64,000 bases of DNA from Flavobacteriales bacterium (GTDB taxonomy: Bacteria; Bacteroidota; Bacteroidia; JACJYZ01). Shown here in pieces: positions 31,219-40,775 of this stretch; position 1 is the stretch's first letter; each line of letters starts with the position of its first letter. Location of the stretch: assembly GCA_020635855.1 (NCBI GenBank), contig JACJYZ010000002.1, forward strand, positions 372,001-436,000. The letters are read 5' to 3'. A model generated the notes under the pieces. That model saw nothing but the letters and a program-made list of their open reading frames with translations, made no database searches and was not told the origin of the DNA. The translations under genes were made by a program, and so were the position numbers.

Positions 31219-32352
31219 ATGAAAGCCATTCAAATGGTTGACCTGGTTGGTCAGTATGACAAGATCCGGTCGGAAGTGGACGAAGCCCTCAACAGGGTGA
31301 TCGAAAGTGCAGCATTTATCAACGGACCGGAAGTAAAGGCCTTCCAGTCTGAACTGGAAACCTACCTCGGCGTGAAGCACGTCATCCCGTGTGCCAACGG
31401 CACCGATGCCCTGCAGATCGCATTGATGGCGCTGGGCCTGCAACCCGGCGATGAGGTCATCACATCCAACTTTACCTTCGTAGCCACCGTGGAAGTGGTG
31501 GCGCTCCTGGGCATCAAGCCCGTGTTGGTGGATGTGGATCCGGATACCTTCAACCTCATCCCCGAGCAGGTGGAAGCGGCCATCACCCCCAAAACAAAAG
31601 CCATTGTACCTGTGCATCTTTTCGGCCAGTGCGCCGACATGGATGCCTTCCTGGCCATCGGCAAAAAGCATGGAATTCCCATCGTGGAAGACAATGCCCA
31701 GGCCATCGGTTCACGGTTCCGCTCAACAGACGGCAATACTTACATGTCAGGCACCATGGGCGAAATCGGATGTACGTCCTTTTTTCCCAGCAAGAACCTC
31801 GGCTGTTTCGGTGACGGCGGCGCCGTGTTCACCCAAAGCGATGAACTGGCCGGACGCATCCGCATGATGGCCAACCACGGTCAGCGTGAACGTTACTACT
31901 ATGATGAGGTGGGCGTGAATTCCAGGCTCGACAGCCTGCAGGCCGCCATCCTCCGCATCAAACTCCGCAACCTTGATTCGTACGCCCAGGCCAGGAATAA
32001 GGCCGCGGCCTATTACGACAAAGCCTTTGCGGGCAATCCGCATATCCAGACACCGGCCCGCTTCGGCAAAAGCGACCACGTGTTTCACCAGTATACCCTC
32101 AAACTGAACGGTGTGGACCGCAAGGAAATGCAGGCCTTCCTGCAATCCAAAGGCATTCCCGCCATGGTGTATTATCCCGTTCCCCTGCATGCCCACAAGG
32201 CATACGCCAACCTCGGACTCAGGGATGAAGATTTCCCCAACACGGTGGATCTCTGCAGCCGCGTGATCTCGCTGCCCATGCACACCGAATTGGATGAAGA
32301 ACAATTGTCTTACATAACCTCACAGGTGCTGGCATTTACAGCACAATCCTGA
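31219..32352 (+). CDS. DegT/DnrJ/EryC1 sugar aminotransferase, WbpE/WlbC-like
   Basis: This PLP enzyme most likely adds the 3-amino group to UDP-2-acetamido-3-keto-glucuronate. Family blocks: PCANGTDALQIALMALGL, TSNFTFVATVEVV, PVHLFGQCADM, VEDNAQAIGS and the PLP-lysine motif FFPSKNLGCFGDGGA, then NSRLDSLQAAIL. 377 residues. It opens a nine-gene co-directional cluster for nucleotide sugars; the matching acetyltransferase and dehydrogenases are four to five genes downstream, which supports the WbpE role over other sugar aminotransferases. Confidence 0.88.
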   Translation: MKAIQMVDLVGQYDKIRSEVDEALNRVIESAAFINGPEVKAFQSELETYLGVKHVIPCANGTDALQIALMALGLQPGDEVITSNFTFVATVEVVALLGIKPVLVDVDPDTFNLIPEQVEAAITPKTKAIVPVHLFGQCADMDAFLAIGKKHGIPIVEDNAQAIGSRFRSTDGNTYMSGTMGEIGCTSFFPSKNLGCFGDGGAVFTQSDELAGRIRMMANHGQRERYYYDEVGVNSRLDSLQAAILRIKLRNLDSYAQARNKAAAYYDKAFAGNPHIQTPARFGKSDHVFHQYTLKLNGVDRKEMQAFLQSKGIPAMVYYPVPLHAHKAYANLGLRDEDFPNTVDLCSRVISLPMHTELDEEQLSYITSQVLAFTAQS

Positions 32353-32368
32353 CCTCCCGGTTTTTCAC

Positions 32369-33688
32369 ATGAACGTAGCAGTAATCGGAAGCGGATACGT
32401 CGGACTTGTAACAGGCACCTGCCTGGCAGAAACAGGCAACCAGGTCGTATGCGTGGATATTGACAAGGAAAAGGTAGCCCGCATGCAGGCAGGGGAAGTG
32501 CCCATTTATGAACCCGATCTGGATGTGATGTTCGAACGCAACATCAAACAGGGCAGACTTACGTTCACCACCTCCCTGGAGGAAGGCGTGAAGAATGCAA
32601 AGGTTGTGTTCATGGCATTGCCCACGCCTCCCGGTGAAGATGGCTCAGCAGACCTTTCCTATGTGCTACGTGTGGCAGAAGACCTCGGCAGGATCATGCA
32701 GGATTATAAGGTGGTTGTGACCAAAAGTACCGTTCCGGTGGGCACATCAGACAAGGTGAAAGAGGCCATCGGTCGCCTGGCAAAGGCAGAATTCGATGTG
32801 GTCTCCAATCCGGAATTCCTGAGAGAAGGCTTCGCTGTGGATGATTTCATGAAACCCGATCGCGTGGTGGTAGGTACCTCTTCGGAGAAAGCCGCCAAGA
32901 TCATGAAGGAACTTTACAGTCCGTACGTTCGCCAGGGCAACCCCATCATTATCATGGATGAGCGATCCTCCGAACTGACCAAGTACGCAGCCAATGCTTT
33001 CCTCGCCACCAAAATCTCCTTCATGAACGAAGTGGCCAACCTGTGCGAAAAGGTGGGAGCCGACGTGGACCAGATCCGCATGGGTATCGGCTCCGATGAC
33101 CGCATAGGCAAACGGTTCCTGTTCGCAGGTATCGGGTACGGCGGAAGCTGCTTTCCGAAAGATGTGATGGCACTGGCAAGAACCTCGGAAGAACATGCCT
33201 ACGACTTCGGCATCCTGAAAGCCGTTATGGAGCTGAACAAAAAACAAAGGAAACGCCTCCTCGAAAAAGTATACCAGGAGTTCGGAAACGAACTGAAAGG
33301 AAAACATTTTGCGTTGTGGGGACTTGCATTCAAGCCCGATACCGACGACATCCGGGAAGCCCCGGCACTGGAGATCATCACCGATCTGCTTGCCGCCGGC
33401 GCTACCATTTCAGCCTATGACCCGGAGGCTGCCGAAAATGTGAAGCGAATCTTTGGCGACAACATTACGTATGCATCTGATCCTTACAGTGCACTCACAA
33501 ATGCGGATGCACTTCTGATTGCCACCGAATGGTCGGTGTTCCGCACGCCGGACTTCAGCCGGATGGCACAGGAGATGCGCCGGAAGTATATTTTTGACGG
33601 AAGAAACCTGTACGACCTGGAACGCATGAAGGAAACAGGTTTCCACTACGAAAGCATCGGACGTAAAACCATTTTGCCCAATGAGTGA
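32369..33688 (+). CDS. ugd: UDP-glucose 6-dehydrogenase
   Basis: It oxidises UDP-glucose to UDP-glucuronate with two NAD+. N-terminal Rossmann motif VAVIGSGYVGLVTGTCLAE, substrate block VSNPEFLREGFAVDDF, catalytic Cys at residue 261 in YGGSCFPKDV, and C-terminal LWGLAFKPDTDDIREAP. 439 residues, normal. It overlaps the next gene by eight bases (ATGAGTGA), and that gene encodes UDP-glucuronate decarboxylase, which uses its product. Confidence 0.95.
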   Translation: MNVAVIGSGYVGLVTGTCLAETGNQVVCVDIDKEKVARMQAGEVPIYEPDLDVMFERNIKQGRLTFTTSLEEGVKNAKVVFMALPTPPGEDGSADLSYVLRVAEDLGRIMQDYKVVVTKSTVPVGTSDKVKEAIGRLAKAEFDVVSNPEFLREGFAVDDFMKPDRVVVGTSSEKAAKIMKELYSPYVRQGNPIIIMDERSSELTKYAANAFLATKISFMNEVANLCEKVGADVDQIRMGIGSDDRIGKRFLFAGIGYGGSCFPKDVMALARTSEEHAYDFGILKAVMELNKKQRKRLLEKVYQEFGNELKGKHFALWGLAFKPDTDDIREAPALEIITDLLAAGATISAYDPEAAENVKRIFGDNITYASDPYSALTNADALLIATEWSVFRTPDFSRMAQEMRRKYIFDGRNLYDLERMKETGFHYESIGRKTILPNE

Positions 33689-34649
33689 AGGCAGGAAAAA
33701 ACGTGTATTGATAACAGGTGCCGCCGGCTTTATCGGTTCTCACCTGAGTGACCGCTTTCTGGCAGATGGCATGCACGTAATCGGGATGGATAACCTCCTC
33801 ACCGGAAACATCCGCAACATCGAACACCTCTTCCCGCACCCGAATTTTGAGTACTATCACCACGATGTGAGCAAGTTCGTGCACGTGCCGGGAGACCTCG
33901 ATTATATCCTGCATTTCGCATCCCCCGCCAGCCCGATCGATTACCTCAAAATGCCCATCCAAACCCTGAAGGTTGGTTCACTCGGCACACATAACCTGCT
34001 CGGACTGGCAAAAGCCAAAAAGGCACGCATGCTCATCGCCTCCACCTCTGAAGTGTATGGCGATCCCGAAGTTCATCCCCAGCCCGAAGAATACTGGGGG
34101 CACGTGAACCCCGTGGGCCCGCGCGGCGTTTACGACGAAGCCAAACGATTTCAGGAAGCCATCACCATGGCCTACCATACGTTCCACAACCTCGAGGTAC
34201 GCATCGTGAGGATATTCAATACCTACGGTCCGCGCATGCGCCTGAACGACGGCCGCGCCCTTCCCGCCTTCATGGCCCAGGCCCTTCGCGGAGAAGACCT
34301 GACCGTATTCGGTGACGGATCACAAACGCGCTCCTTCTGCTATGTAGACGACCTGGTGGAAGGCATCGTGCGCCTGCTCATGAGCGACTATCCCAAACCG
34401 GTGAACATCGGCAACCCGCAGGAGATCACCATCAGGGAGTTTGCCGAAGAGGTGCTGAAACTGACCGACGGTAAAAGCAAACTGATTCATAAAGACCTCC
34501 CCGTAGACGATCCCAAGCAGCGTCAGCCCGATATTACCAAGGCAAGGGAGATCCTGGGATGGGAACCGAAGATCGGCCGTGCAGAAGGATTGAAAAAGAC
34601 CCTCGAATATTTCCTTACGTTACCTGAATTTGCTGTTAAACATGTCTGA
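33681..34649 (+). CDS. uxs: UDP-glucuronate decarboxylase (UDP-xylose synthase)
   Basis: This extended SDR enzyme converts UDP-glucuronate to UDP-xylose. NAD-binding motif VLITGAAGFIGSHLSDRFL, family signature FASPASPIDYLKMPIQTLKV, active-site TSEVYGDP with YDEAKR (Tyr-x3-Lys), and RIFNTYGPRM. 322 residues, close to bacterial UXS. It overlaps ugd by eight bases and the next gene by eight bases (ATGTCTGA), so the three are translationally coupled. Confidence 0.93.
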   Translation: MSEGRKKRVLITGAAGFIGSHLSDRFLADGMHVIGMDNLLTGNIRNIEHLFPHPNFEYYHHDVSKFVHVPGDLDYILHFASPASPIDYLKMPIQTLKVGSLGTHNLLGLAKAKKARMLIASTSEVYGDPEVHPQPEEYWGHVNPVGPRGVYDEAKRFQEAITMAYHTFHNLEVRIVRIFNTYGPRMRLNDGRALPAFMAQALRGEDLTVFGDGSQTRSFCYVDDLVEGIVRLLMSDYPKPVNIGNPQEITIREFAEEVLKLTDGKSKLIHKDLPVDDPKQRQPDITKAREILGWEPKIGRAEGLKKTLEYFLTLPEFAVKHV

Positions 34650-35223
34650 GACAAAAGAATACCTGTGCCATGAATCGTCTTATGTAGACGATGGCTGCTC
34701 TATCGGAGAAGGCACCCGCATCTGGCACTTCAGCCACATCATGAAGGATTGTGTGATCGGAAAGAATTGCAACATCGGCCAGAATGTGGTGGTGTCCCCG
34801 GGCGTCGTCCTGGGAAACAATGTGAAGATCCAGAACAACGTGTCGATATACACCGGCGTGATCTGCGAAGATGACGTGTTCCTGGGACCTTCCATGGTTT
34901 TTACAAATGTCATTAACCCGCGCAGTGCGGTCGTACGCAAAAATGAATATCGCAAAACCATCGTCCGCAAAGGCGCAAGCATCGGCGCCAATGCAACCAT
35001 CATCTGCGGTCACGAACTGGGTGAATACTGCTTCATCGGAGCAGGCGCCGTCGTGTCCAAACCGGTGAAGGCTTATGCCCTGATGGTGGGAAACCCGGCA
35101 CGCCGTGCAGGGTGGATGAGTGAATATGGCCACCGCCTTTTGTTCAATGAATCAGGAGAAGCTACGTGTCCCGAGAGCGGTGAAGTTTACATATTGGAAA
35201 ATGATAACGTCAGAAAAAAATGA
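34642..35223 (+). CDS. Left-handed beta-helix N-acetyltransferase, WbpD/WlbB-like
   Basis: It probably acetylates the 3-amino group of UDP-2-acetamido-3-amino-glucuronate with acetyl-CoA. Hexapeptide repeats run from residue about 15 to 150 (SIGEGTRIWHFSHIM, CNIGQNVVVSPGVVLGNNV, GASIGANATIICGHELGEYC). The WbpD-like signature FTNVINPRSAV is present. The ATG at 34642 is chosen because it repeats the eight-base overlap seen upstream; one 12 bases earlier is possible. It ends in an ATGA overlap with the oxidoreductase gene. Confidence 0.9.
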   Translation: MSETKEYLCHESSYVDDGCSIGEGTRIWHFSHIMKDCVIGKNCNIGQNVVVSPGVVLGNNVKIQNNVSIYTGVICEDDVFLGPSMVFTNVINPRSAVVRKNEYRKTIVRKGASIGANATIICGHELGEYCFIGAGAVVSKPVKAYALMVGNPARRAGWMSEYGHRLLFNESGEATCPESGEVYILENDNVRKK

Positions 35224-36293
35224 GTACAGACCATGAAAAACCCATTTCCTTCGCAATCGTAGGCTGCGGCCATATTGGCAAGCGCCACGCGGAAATGGTG
35301 AGAAGAAATCCGCACGCCAGACTGGCAGGATTATGCGATGTTCGGCCCAAAGAAACGCTGAACCTGAATGATGATGAAACCCCTTTCTTCAGCGACATCG
35401 AGGAGATGCTCAAGGCGCTTCCCGATGTAGACGTGGTGAACATCTGCACCCCCAACGGGTTGCATGCTGACCAGGCCTTCATTGCGCTGCAATACAACAA
35501 GCACGTGGTGTGTGAAAAACCCATGGGCCTGTCAGCCGCGAAATGCGAAAGGGTGCTATCAACAGCCCTTACGAAGTCACGACAGGTGTTCTGTGTGATG
35601 CAGAACCGCTACTCACCTCCGTCCGTGTGGATCAAGGATGTGGTGGAACAGGGCCTCCTCGGAGACATCTACCTCGTGCAGCTGAACTGCTACTGGAACC
35701 GCGACGAGAGGTACTACCTGCCCAACGGTAAGCAGGGCTGGAAGGGCCGCAAGGACCTCGATGGCGGAACACTGTACACCCAGTTCTCCCACTTCATCGA
35801 TATCATGTACTGGCTCTTCGGCGATATCACCGATATCCGCGGAACCTTCGCCGACTTTACCCACAGCGGTACCACCGACTTCGAAGATTCCGGCGCCATC
35901 AGCTTCCAGTTTCTCAACGGTGGCATGGGATCCCTCAACTACTCAACCGCAGTATGGGACGCCAACTTCGAAAGCAGCATCACCATCATCGGTAGCAAAG
36001 GCACCGTGAAGCTGGGCGGACAGTACATGGGCAATGTGGACTACTGCCACATCGAAAACTACACCATGCCCAAACTGGATGCCCCGCTGCCGGCCAATGA
36101 CTACGGCACATACAAAGGCTCCGCTGCCAACCACCATTTTGTGATCGATAACGTCATCGATACACTGCGTGGCAAAACTTCAGCAACCACCAATGCCCTC
36201 GAAGGACTGAAAGTGGTGGATATCATCGAACGTATTTATAACCTGCGTGACCAGGTGTTTACCAAAAGAAAGGAAATACAACATGCTAAATGA
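35220..36293 (+). CDS. Gfo/Idh/MocA oxidoreductase, WbpB/WlbA-like
   Basis: It likely oxidises the C3 hydroxyl of UDP-2-acetamido-glucuronate. Rossmann motif FAIVGCGHIGKRHAEMV, EKP motif HVVCEKPMGLSA, and the WbpB-type blocks QNRYSPPSVWIKDVV, NRDERYYLPNGKQGWKG and GGTLYTQFSHFIDIMYWLFG. 357 residues. The four-base overlap with the acetyltransferase and the presence of the aminotransferase and dehydrogenase support the WlbA role. Confidence 0.9.
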   Translation: MSTDHEKPISFAIVGCGHIGKRHAEMVRRNPHARLAGLCDVRPKETLNLNDDETPFFSDIEEMLKALPDVDVVNICTPNGLHADQAFIALQYNKHVVCEKPMGLSAAKCERVLSTALTKSRQVFCVMQNRYSPPSVWIKDVVEQGLLGDIYLVQLNCYWNRDERYYLPNGKQGWKGRKDLDGGTLYTQFSHFIDIMYWLFGDITDIRGTFADFTHSGTTDFEDSGAISFQFLNGGMGSLNYSTAVWDANFESSITIIGSKGTVKLGGQYMGNVDYCHIENYTMPKLDAPLPANDYGTYKGSAANHHFVIDNVIDTLRGKTSATTNALEGLKVVDIIERIYNLRDQVFTKRKEIQHAK

Positions 36294-37572
36294 TCTGATT
36301 GAAAAAAAGGCGCCGCTGGCAGTCATCGGGCTGGGATATGTAGGACTTCCCATCGCCCTCGAATTCGCTAAAAAAATCCGTGTGGTCGGCTTTGACATCA
36401 ACGCCAAACGCGTGGAGATGATGAGGAACGGAGAAGACCCGAGCCAGGAACTGGAATCATCTGACTTCGAAGGCACCGATATCCTTTTCACCGCTAACCC
36501 GGATGACCTGAAGGATGTGAAATTCTTCATCGTGGCTGTTCCAACGCCCATCAACATACACAATCAACCCGATCTGAAACCCCTGCTGGGTGCATCTTCT
36601 ACCATCGGGAAGGTACTCAAGAAAGGTGATGTGGTGGTGTACGAATCCACAGTTTACCCCGGTTGTACCGAGGAAGATTGCGTGCCTGTGCTGGAGCAGG
36701 AATCCGGACTCAAATTCGGTACCGATTTCAAAATCGGATACAGCCCTGAACGTATCAATCCGGGCGACAAGGAACATACCATCACCCGGATCACCAAAGT
36801 GGTTTCCGGCAGCGATGCGGAGACCCTTGACCTGGTGGCCGCCGTTTATGAGATCATTGTCGAAGCCGGTGTACACAAAGCCGCTACCATCAAAGTAGCA
36901 GAAGCTGCCAAGATCATTGAGAATACCCAGCGTGACGTGAACATCGCCCTGATGAATGAGCTGTCCATTATCTTCTCAAGGATGGGCATCAATACATTCG
37001 ACGTGCTCGAAGCCGCCGGAACCAAATGGAACTTCCTGCGCTTTTTCCCCGGACTGGTGGGCGGACACTGCATCGGCGTTGATCCCTACTACCTGACCTA
37101 CAAAGCGGAAGAACTCGGATATCATGCCCGCATCATCAATTCAGGTCGCTATGTGAATGATTCCATGGGTTTTTATGTGGCCAAGCAAACCGTGAAAAGA
37201 CTCACCACACTGGGCATTACCGCCGGCAAGGCGAAGGTACTGGTGATGGGTGCTACCTTCAAAGAGAATGTAAGCGACATCCGTAACTCTAAGGTAGCCG
37301 ACGTGATCAATGAATTCAAAACGTACGGTGTACACGTGGACGTGGTGGACCCGCATGCTTCTTCGGAAGAGCTCGAAGAGGAATACGGCTTCCCGCTCGT
37401 ACCGGAAGCAAAAGGCCCATACCATGCCATCGTGGTGGCGGTGAGCCATACCGACTATGTGAACATGAAGGAAGCGGATTTCAAAAAACTACTTGCTGAC
37501 GACGGATTGATTGTGGATCTGAAGGGACTGTACCGTAACAAGATCAACAACCTCAATTACTGGAGTCTGTAA
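36283..37572 (+). CDS. UDP-HexNAc 6-dehydrogenase, WbpA/TviB-like
   Basis: It oxidises the C6 of UDP-GlcNAc or UDP-GalNAc to the uronate. Rossmann motif LAVIGLGYVGLPIALEFAKK, YESTVYPGCTEED, YSPERINPGDKEHT, catalytic Cys in FFPGLVGGHCIGVDPYYL, and MGATFKENVSDIRNSK. The catalytic block is closer to TviB/WbpO than to WbpA, so the preferred C4 epimer is uncertain; a WbpP-like epimerase in the same cluster could supply either. Start at the ATG at 36283 (MLNDLIEKK), inside the end of the previous gene. Confidence 0.92.
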   Translation: MLNDLIEKKAPLAVIGLGYVGLPIALEFAKKIRVVGFDINAKRVEMMRNGEDPSQELESSDFEGTDILFTANPDDLKDVKFFIVAVPTPINIHNQPDLKPLLGASSTIGKVLKKGDVVVYESTVYPGCTEEDCVPVLEQESGLKFGTDFKIGYSPERINPGDKEHTITRITKVVSGSDAETLDLVAAVYEIIVEAGVHKAATIKVAEAAKIIENTQRDVNIALMNELSIIFSRMGINTFDVLEAAGTKWNFLRFFPGLVGGHCIGVDPYYLTYKAEELGYHARIINSGRYVNDSMGFYVAKQTVKRLTTLGITAGKAKVLVMGATFKENVSDIRNSKVADVINEFKTYGVHVDVVDPHASSEELEEEYGFPLVPEAKGPYHAIVVAVSHTDYVNMKEADFKKLLADDGLIVDLKGLYRNKINNLNYWSL

Positions 37573-37574
37573 AT

Positions 37575-38621
37575 ATGCACCAAACCGGACACATCGTGGT
37601 TACCGGTGGCATGGGATATATTGGGTCCCATACCACGGTTGAACTGCTGCAGAAGGGATACCGGGTTACCATCCTGGATAATTTGTCCACTTCTTCCGTT
37701 ATCGCCCTGGATGGAATTGAAAAGATCACCGGCATCAGGCCGGAATTCAGGCAGGTTGAATTGTGCGATGTGGCGGCTTTAAAATTGGAATGGGAACATC
37801 TCCCACAGGTAGATGCAGTCATTCATTTTGCGGCTAAGAAGGCAGTGGGTGAATCGGTTCGTAATCCGCTGCTCTATTATTCCAATAACCTGGTATCCCT
37901 ATTGAATGTGTTGCGCATGATGCAGGAGCATCAGGTGCCGAATATCGTGTTCTCATCATCCTGCACCGTATACGGTATCCCCGAGATGTTACCGGTCACC
38001 GAGGCCTCCTCGGCCAACAGGGCCGAGTCACCCTACGGTCGTACCAAGGTGATATGCGAAGAAATGCTCCGGGATGCCGCCGCCGCCGGCTCCGCCAGTG
38101 TATTGTCATTGAGGTATTTTAACCCGATTGGTGCCCATTCTTCAGGTTTCATCGGTGAGTTACCGCCGGAGGAGCCGGAAAACCTCTTGCCATATCTTAC
38201 GCAAACAGCAGATGGTACAAGACCCTTTCTGCGTATTTTTGGCGGAGATTATCCCACCAATGACGGGACCTGTGTACGGGATTATATTCATGTGGAAGAT
38301 CTGGCCAAAGCGCATGTTGCCGGTCTGCATAGGTTACAGTCAAGAGATGCTTCCCTGGGGTTTGAAGCCATTAATATTGGAACGGGAAGAGGGTATTCCG
38401 TACTCGAAGTGGTGGCTGCTTTTGAAAAGGCAACCGGAAAAAAAGTAAATTACCAAATTGTAGACAGAAGACCGGGTGATGTGCCGGCCATCTGGGCTGA
38501 TACTTCACTGGCGTCCAAAAAACTGAACTGGAAAGCAGAACTTGGTTTGGATGAGATGCTGGCCTCCTCATGGAAATGGCAGCAGGAGCTAACCAAATTA
38601 AGTGTGATCAATGGCAGATAG
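37575..38621 (+). CDS. galE: UDP-glucose 4-epimerase
   Basis: GalE interconverts UDP-glucose and UDP-galactose (and often the HexNAc forms). NAD motif VVTGGMGYIGSHTTVELLQ, FAAKKAVGESVRNPLLYY, active-site SSSCTVYG and SPYGRTK (Tyr-x3-Lys), LRYFNPIGAHSSG, and DYIHVEDLAKAHV. 348 residues, normal. It starts two bases after the dehydrogenase stop and overlaps rfbB by 11 bases. Its DNA is a little less GC-rich than the genes just upstream. Confidence 0.95.
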   Translation: MHQTGHIVVTGGMGYIGSHTTVELLQKGYRVTILDNLSTSSVIALDGIEKITGIRPEFRQVELCDVAALKLEWEHLPQVDAVIHFAAKKAVGESVRNPLLYYSNNLVSLLNVLRMMQEHQVPNIVFSSSCTVYGIPEMLPVTEASSANRAESPYGRTKVICEEMLRDAAAAGSASVLSLRYFNPIGAHSSGFIGELPPEEPENLLPYLTQTADGTRPFLRIFGGDYPTNDGTCVRDYIHVEDLAKAHVAGLHRLQSRDASLGFEAINIGTGRGYSVLEVVAAFEKATGKKVNYQIVDRRPGDVPAIWADTSLASKKLNWKAELGLDEMLASSWKWQQELTKLSVINGR

Positions 38622-39669
38622 CAAAAACATACTCGTAACCGGTGGTGCAGGTTTTATCGGATCACATGTGGTGCGCCGGCTGGTAACCCGATATTCCGGT
38701 TATAAAGTGGTGAACCTGGACGCACTTACGTATGCAGGAAATCTGCAAAACCTGACCGATGTTGAGGATGCGTCCAATTATGCTTTTGTCAAAGGCAACA
38801 TCCTCGATACCGCACTTCTGGAAGATCTGTTTACCGAATATCGCTTCGATGGGATCATCCACCTCGCTGCCGAATCGCATGTAGATCGTTCCATCTCCGA
38901 TCCGCTGGCATTCCTGCATACCAATGTATTGGGTACTGTGAATCTGCTGAATGCAGCACGCACCCATTGGGCGGAAAAATATGAAGGTAAGCGATTCTAC
39001 CACATCTCCACCGATGAGGTGTATGGCTCACTTGGGGCAGAAGGGTTCTTTACCGAGGAGACGCCCTATGATCCCCGCAGTCCGTACTCAGCATCAAAAG
39101 CCAGCTCGGATCATTTTGTCCGGGCCTACCATCATACCTATGGGATACCGGTGGTTGTTTCCAACTGTTCCAACAACTACGGTTCTCATCAATTTCCTGA
39201 AAAACTCATCCCCCTGGCCATCCACAGGATCAGAGAGAACAACCCCATCCCCGTTTACGGGAAGGGAGAGAATATACGCGACTGGCTTTTTGTGGAAGAC
39301 CATGCGGCTGCCATCGATCTTATCTATCACCAGGGTAAAACCGGTGAAACGTATAACATAGGCGGCCAAAACGAATGGCGTAACATCGACCTGATCCGTT
39401 TACTCTGTAGCATCATGGATCGCAAGCTGGGCCGGACGGAAGGTACATCCGAACAACTCATCGGGTTTGTAAAAGACCGCGCCGGCCACGATCAGCGTTA
39501 TGCTATCGATGCTGACAAGCTTTGCAAAGAGCTGGGCTGGGCACCAAGCGTTACATTCGAACAGGGATTGGAGAAAACCGTGGATTGGTATCTCGACAAT
39601 GAAACATGGCTGAATGATGTCACCACAGGTGCCTATCAAAGCTATTATCAGGAACAGTATGGGAATTGA
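38611..39669 (+). CDS. rfbB: dTDP-glucose 4,6-dehydratase
   Basis: RmlB makes dTDP-4-keto-6-deoxyglucose, a precursor of rhamnose and other deoxysugars. NAD motif VTGGAGFIGSHVVRRLV, HLAAESHVDRSISDP, active-site STDEVYGSLG with SPYSASKASSDH, SNCSNNYGSHQFPEKLIP, and WLFVEDHAAA. 352 residues. The other rml genes (rmlA, C, D) are not in this window, so the end product is unknown. Overlaps the next gene by 11 bases. Confidence 0.95.
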   Translation: MADSKNILVTGGAGFIGSHVVRRLVTRYSGYKVVNLDALTYAGNLQNLTDVEDASNYAFVKGNILDTALLEDLFTEYRFDGIIHLAAESHVDRSISDPLAFLHTNVLGTVNLLNAARTHWAEKYEGKRFYHISTDEVYGSLGAEGFFTEETPYDPRSPYSASKASSDHFVRAYHHTYGIPVVVSNCSNNYGSHQFPEKLIPLAIHRIRENNPIPVYGKGENIRDWLFVEDHAAAIDLIYHQGKTGETYNIGGQNEWRNIDLIRLLCSIMDRKLGRTEGTSEQLIGFVKDRAGHDQRYAIDADKLCKELGWAPSVTFEQGLEKTVDWYLDNETWLNDVTTGAYQSYYQEQYGN

Positions 39670-40672
39670 AGCCAGGACAACCAGCAGAAGTGCCTATCAC
39701 CCGGGTACGCTTGACAACCTCTCCTTCCTCGTAACCGGAGGCGCAGGTTTTATCGGATCCCACATCGTGGCCTATCTGTTGGCCAATGGTGCCAGGGAAG
39801 TGAGGGTGCTTGACAACCTATGTACCGGGTACATAAACAACTTGTCCGACTTTTCTCAGCATCCTGCATTCCGCTTCATGGAGGGAGATATCCGTAACAT
39901 AGATATTTGCAGGGAGGCATGCAAAGGAGTGGATTACGTGTTGCACCAGGCAGCATTGGGATCCGTTCCCCGTTCAGTCAACGATCCTCAGACCACCCAT
40001 GATGTGAATGTGAACGGATTCATGAATGTGCTCATCGCAAGCCGTGAGTCGGGTGTGAAACGTATGGTATATGCCAGTTCATCTTCTGTGTACGGTAACA
40101 GCGAAAAATTACCCAAACAGGAAAACTCTATCGGCTTTCCGCTTTCTCCCTATGCCGTATCGAAGCGCGTCAATGAAGTATATGCCGACGCTTTTGCCGT
40201 AAGCTATGGCATGGAACTGGTCGGCCTGAGGTATTTCAACGTGTTCGGTCCGCGTCAGAGTCCGGAAGGACCCTATGCCGCCGTGATCCCTGTGTTCATG
40301 AATGCATTGTCAAGAAATGAAGCGCCTTTCATCAACGGAGATGGCCTGCAAACCCGCGACTTTACTTATGTGGATAATGCAGTGCAGGCCAACATCAAAG
40401 CTCTGTTCGCCCGCCACCTGGAGGGCCCGGGGCACGTGTTCAATATCGCCGTGGGTGAAAGCGTAACCATTCGTGATGTGTTCGACTTCATCAGTAAATT
40501 GCTTGGGAAGAACATGTCGCCCCAATACCGGGCCAAACGTCAGGCGGATGTCAGGCATTCCCTCGCAGATATTTCCAGGGCCAGACAGGCGTTGGGTTAT
40601 GAACCGGAGGTGTCTTTCATGGAAGGATTGAAAACGACGGTTCAGGCCCTGCATTCAGAAAAAGTTTCCTGA
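39659..40672 (+). CDS. WbpP-like UDP-HexNAc 4-epimerase
   Basis: Start at the ATG at 39659 (MGIEARTTSRSAYH), which mirrors the 11-base overlap of the gene before. The 337-residue SDR protein has VTGGAGFIGSHIVAYLL, DNLCTGYINNLSDF, HQAALGSVPRSVNDPQ, VYASSSSVYGNSEKLPK, SPYAVSKRVNEVYAD and LRYFNVFGPRQSPEGPYAAV. These are the WbpP/VipB (and LpsL-like) signatures, for C4 epimerisation of UDP-GlcNAc or its uronate. It closes the nine-gene cluster. Confidence 0.88.
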   Translation: MGIEARTTSRSAYHPGTLDNLSFLVTGGAGFIGSHIVAYLLANGAREVRVLDNLCTGYINNLSDFSQHPAFRFMEGDIRNIDICREACKGVDYVLHQAALGSVPRSVNDPQTTHDVNVNGFMNVLIASRESGVKRMVYASSSSVYGNSEKLPKQENSIGFPLSPYAVSKRVNEVYADAFAVSYGMELVGLRYFNVFGPRQSPEGPYAAVIPVFMNALSRNEAPFINGDGLQTRDFTYVDNAVQANIKALFARHLEGPGHVFNIAVGESVTIRDVFDFISKLLGKNMSPQYRAKRQADVRHSLADISRARQALGYEPEVSFMEGLKTTVQALHSEKVS

Positions 40673-40775
40673 GATCAGCCTGCGGGTTTTGAAGAATAGA
40701 TGCACATGTGCATACATGTTGCCTATCTTTGAATGTGAATACTGAATTCAAAACCCGCCTGACCCTGATACAACC

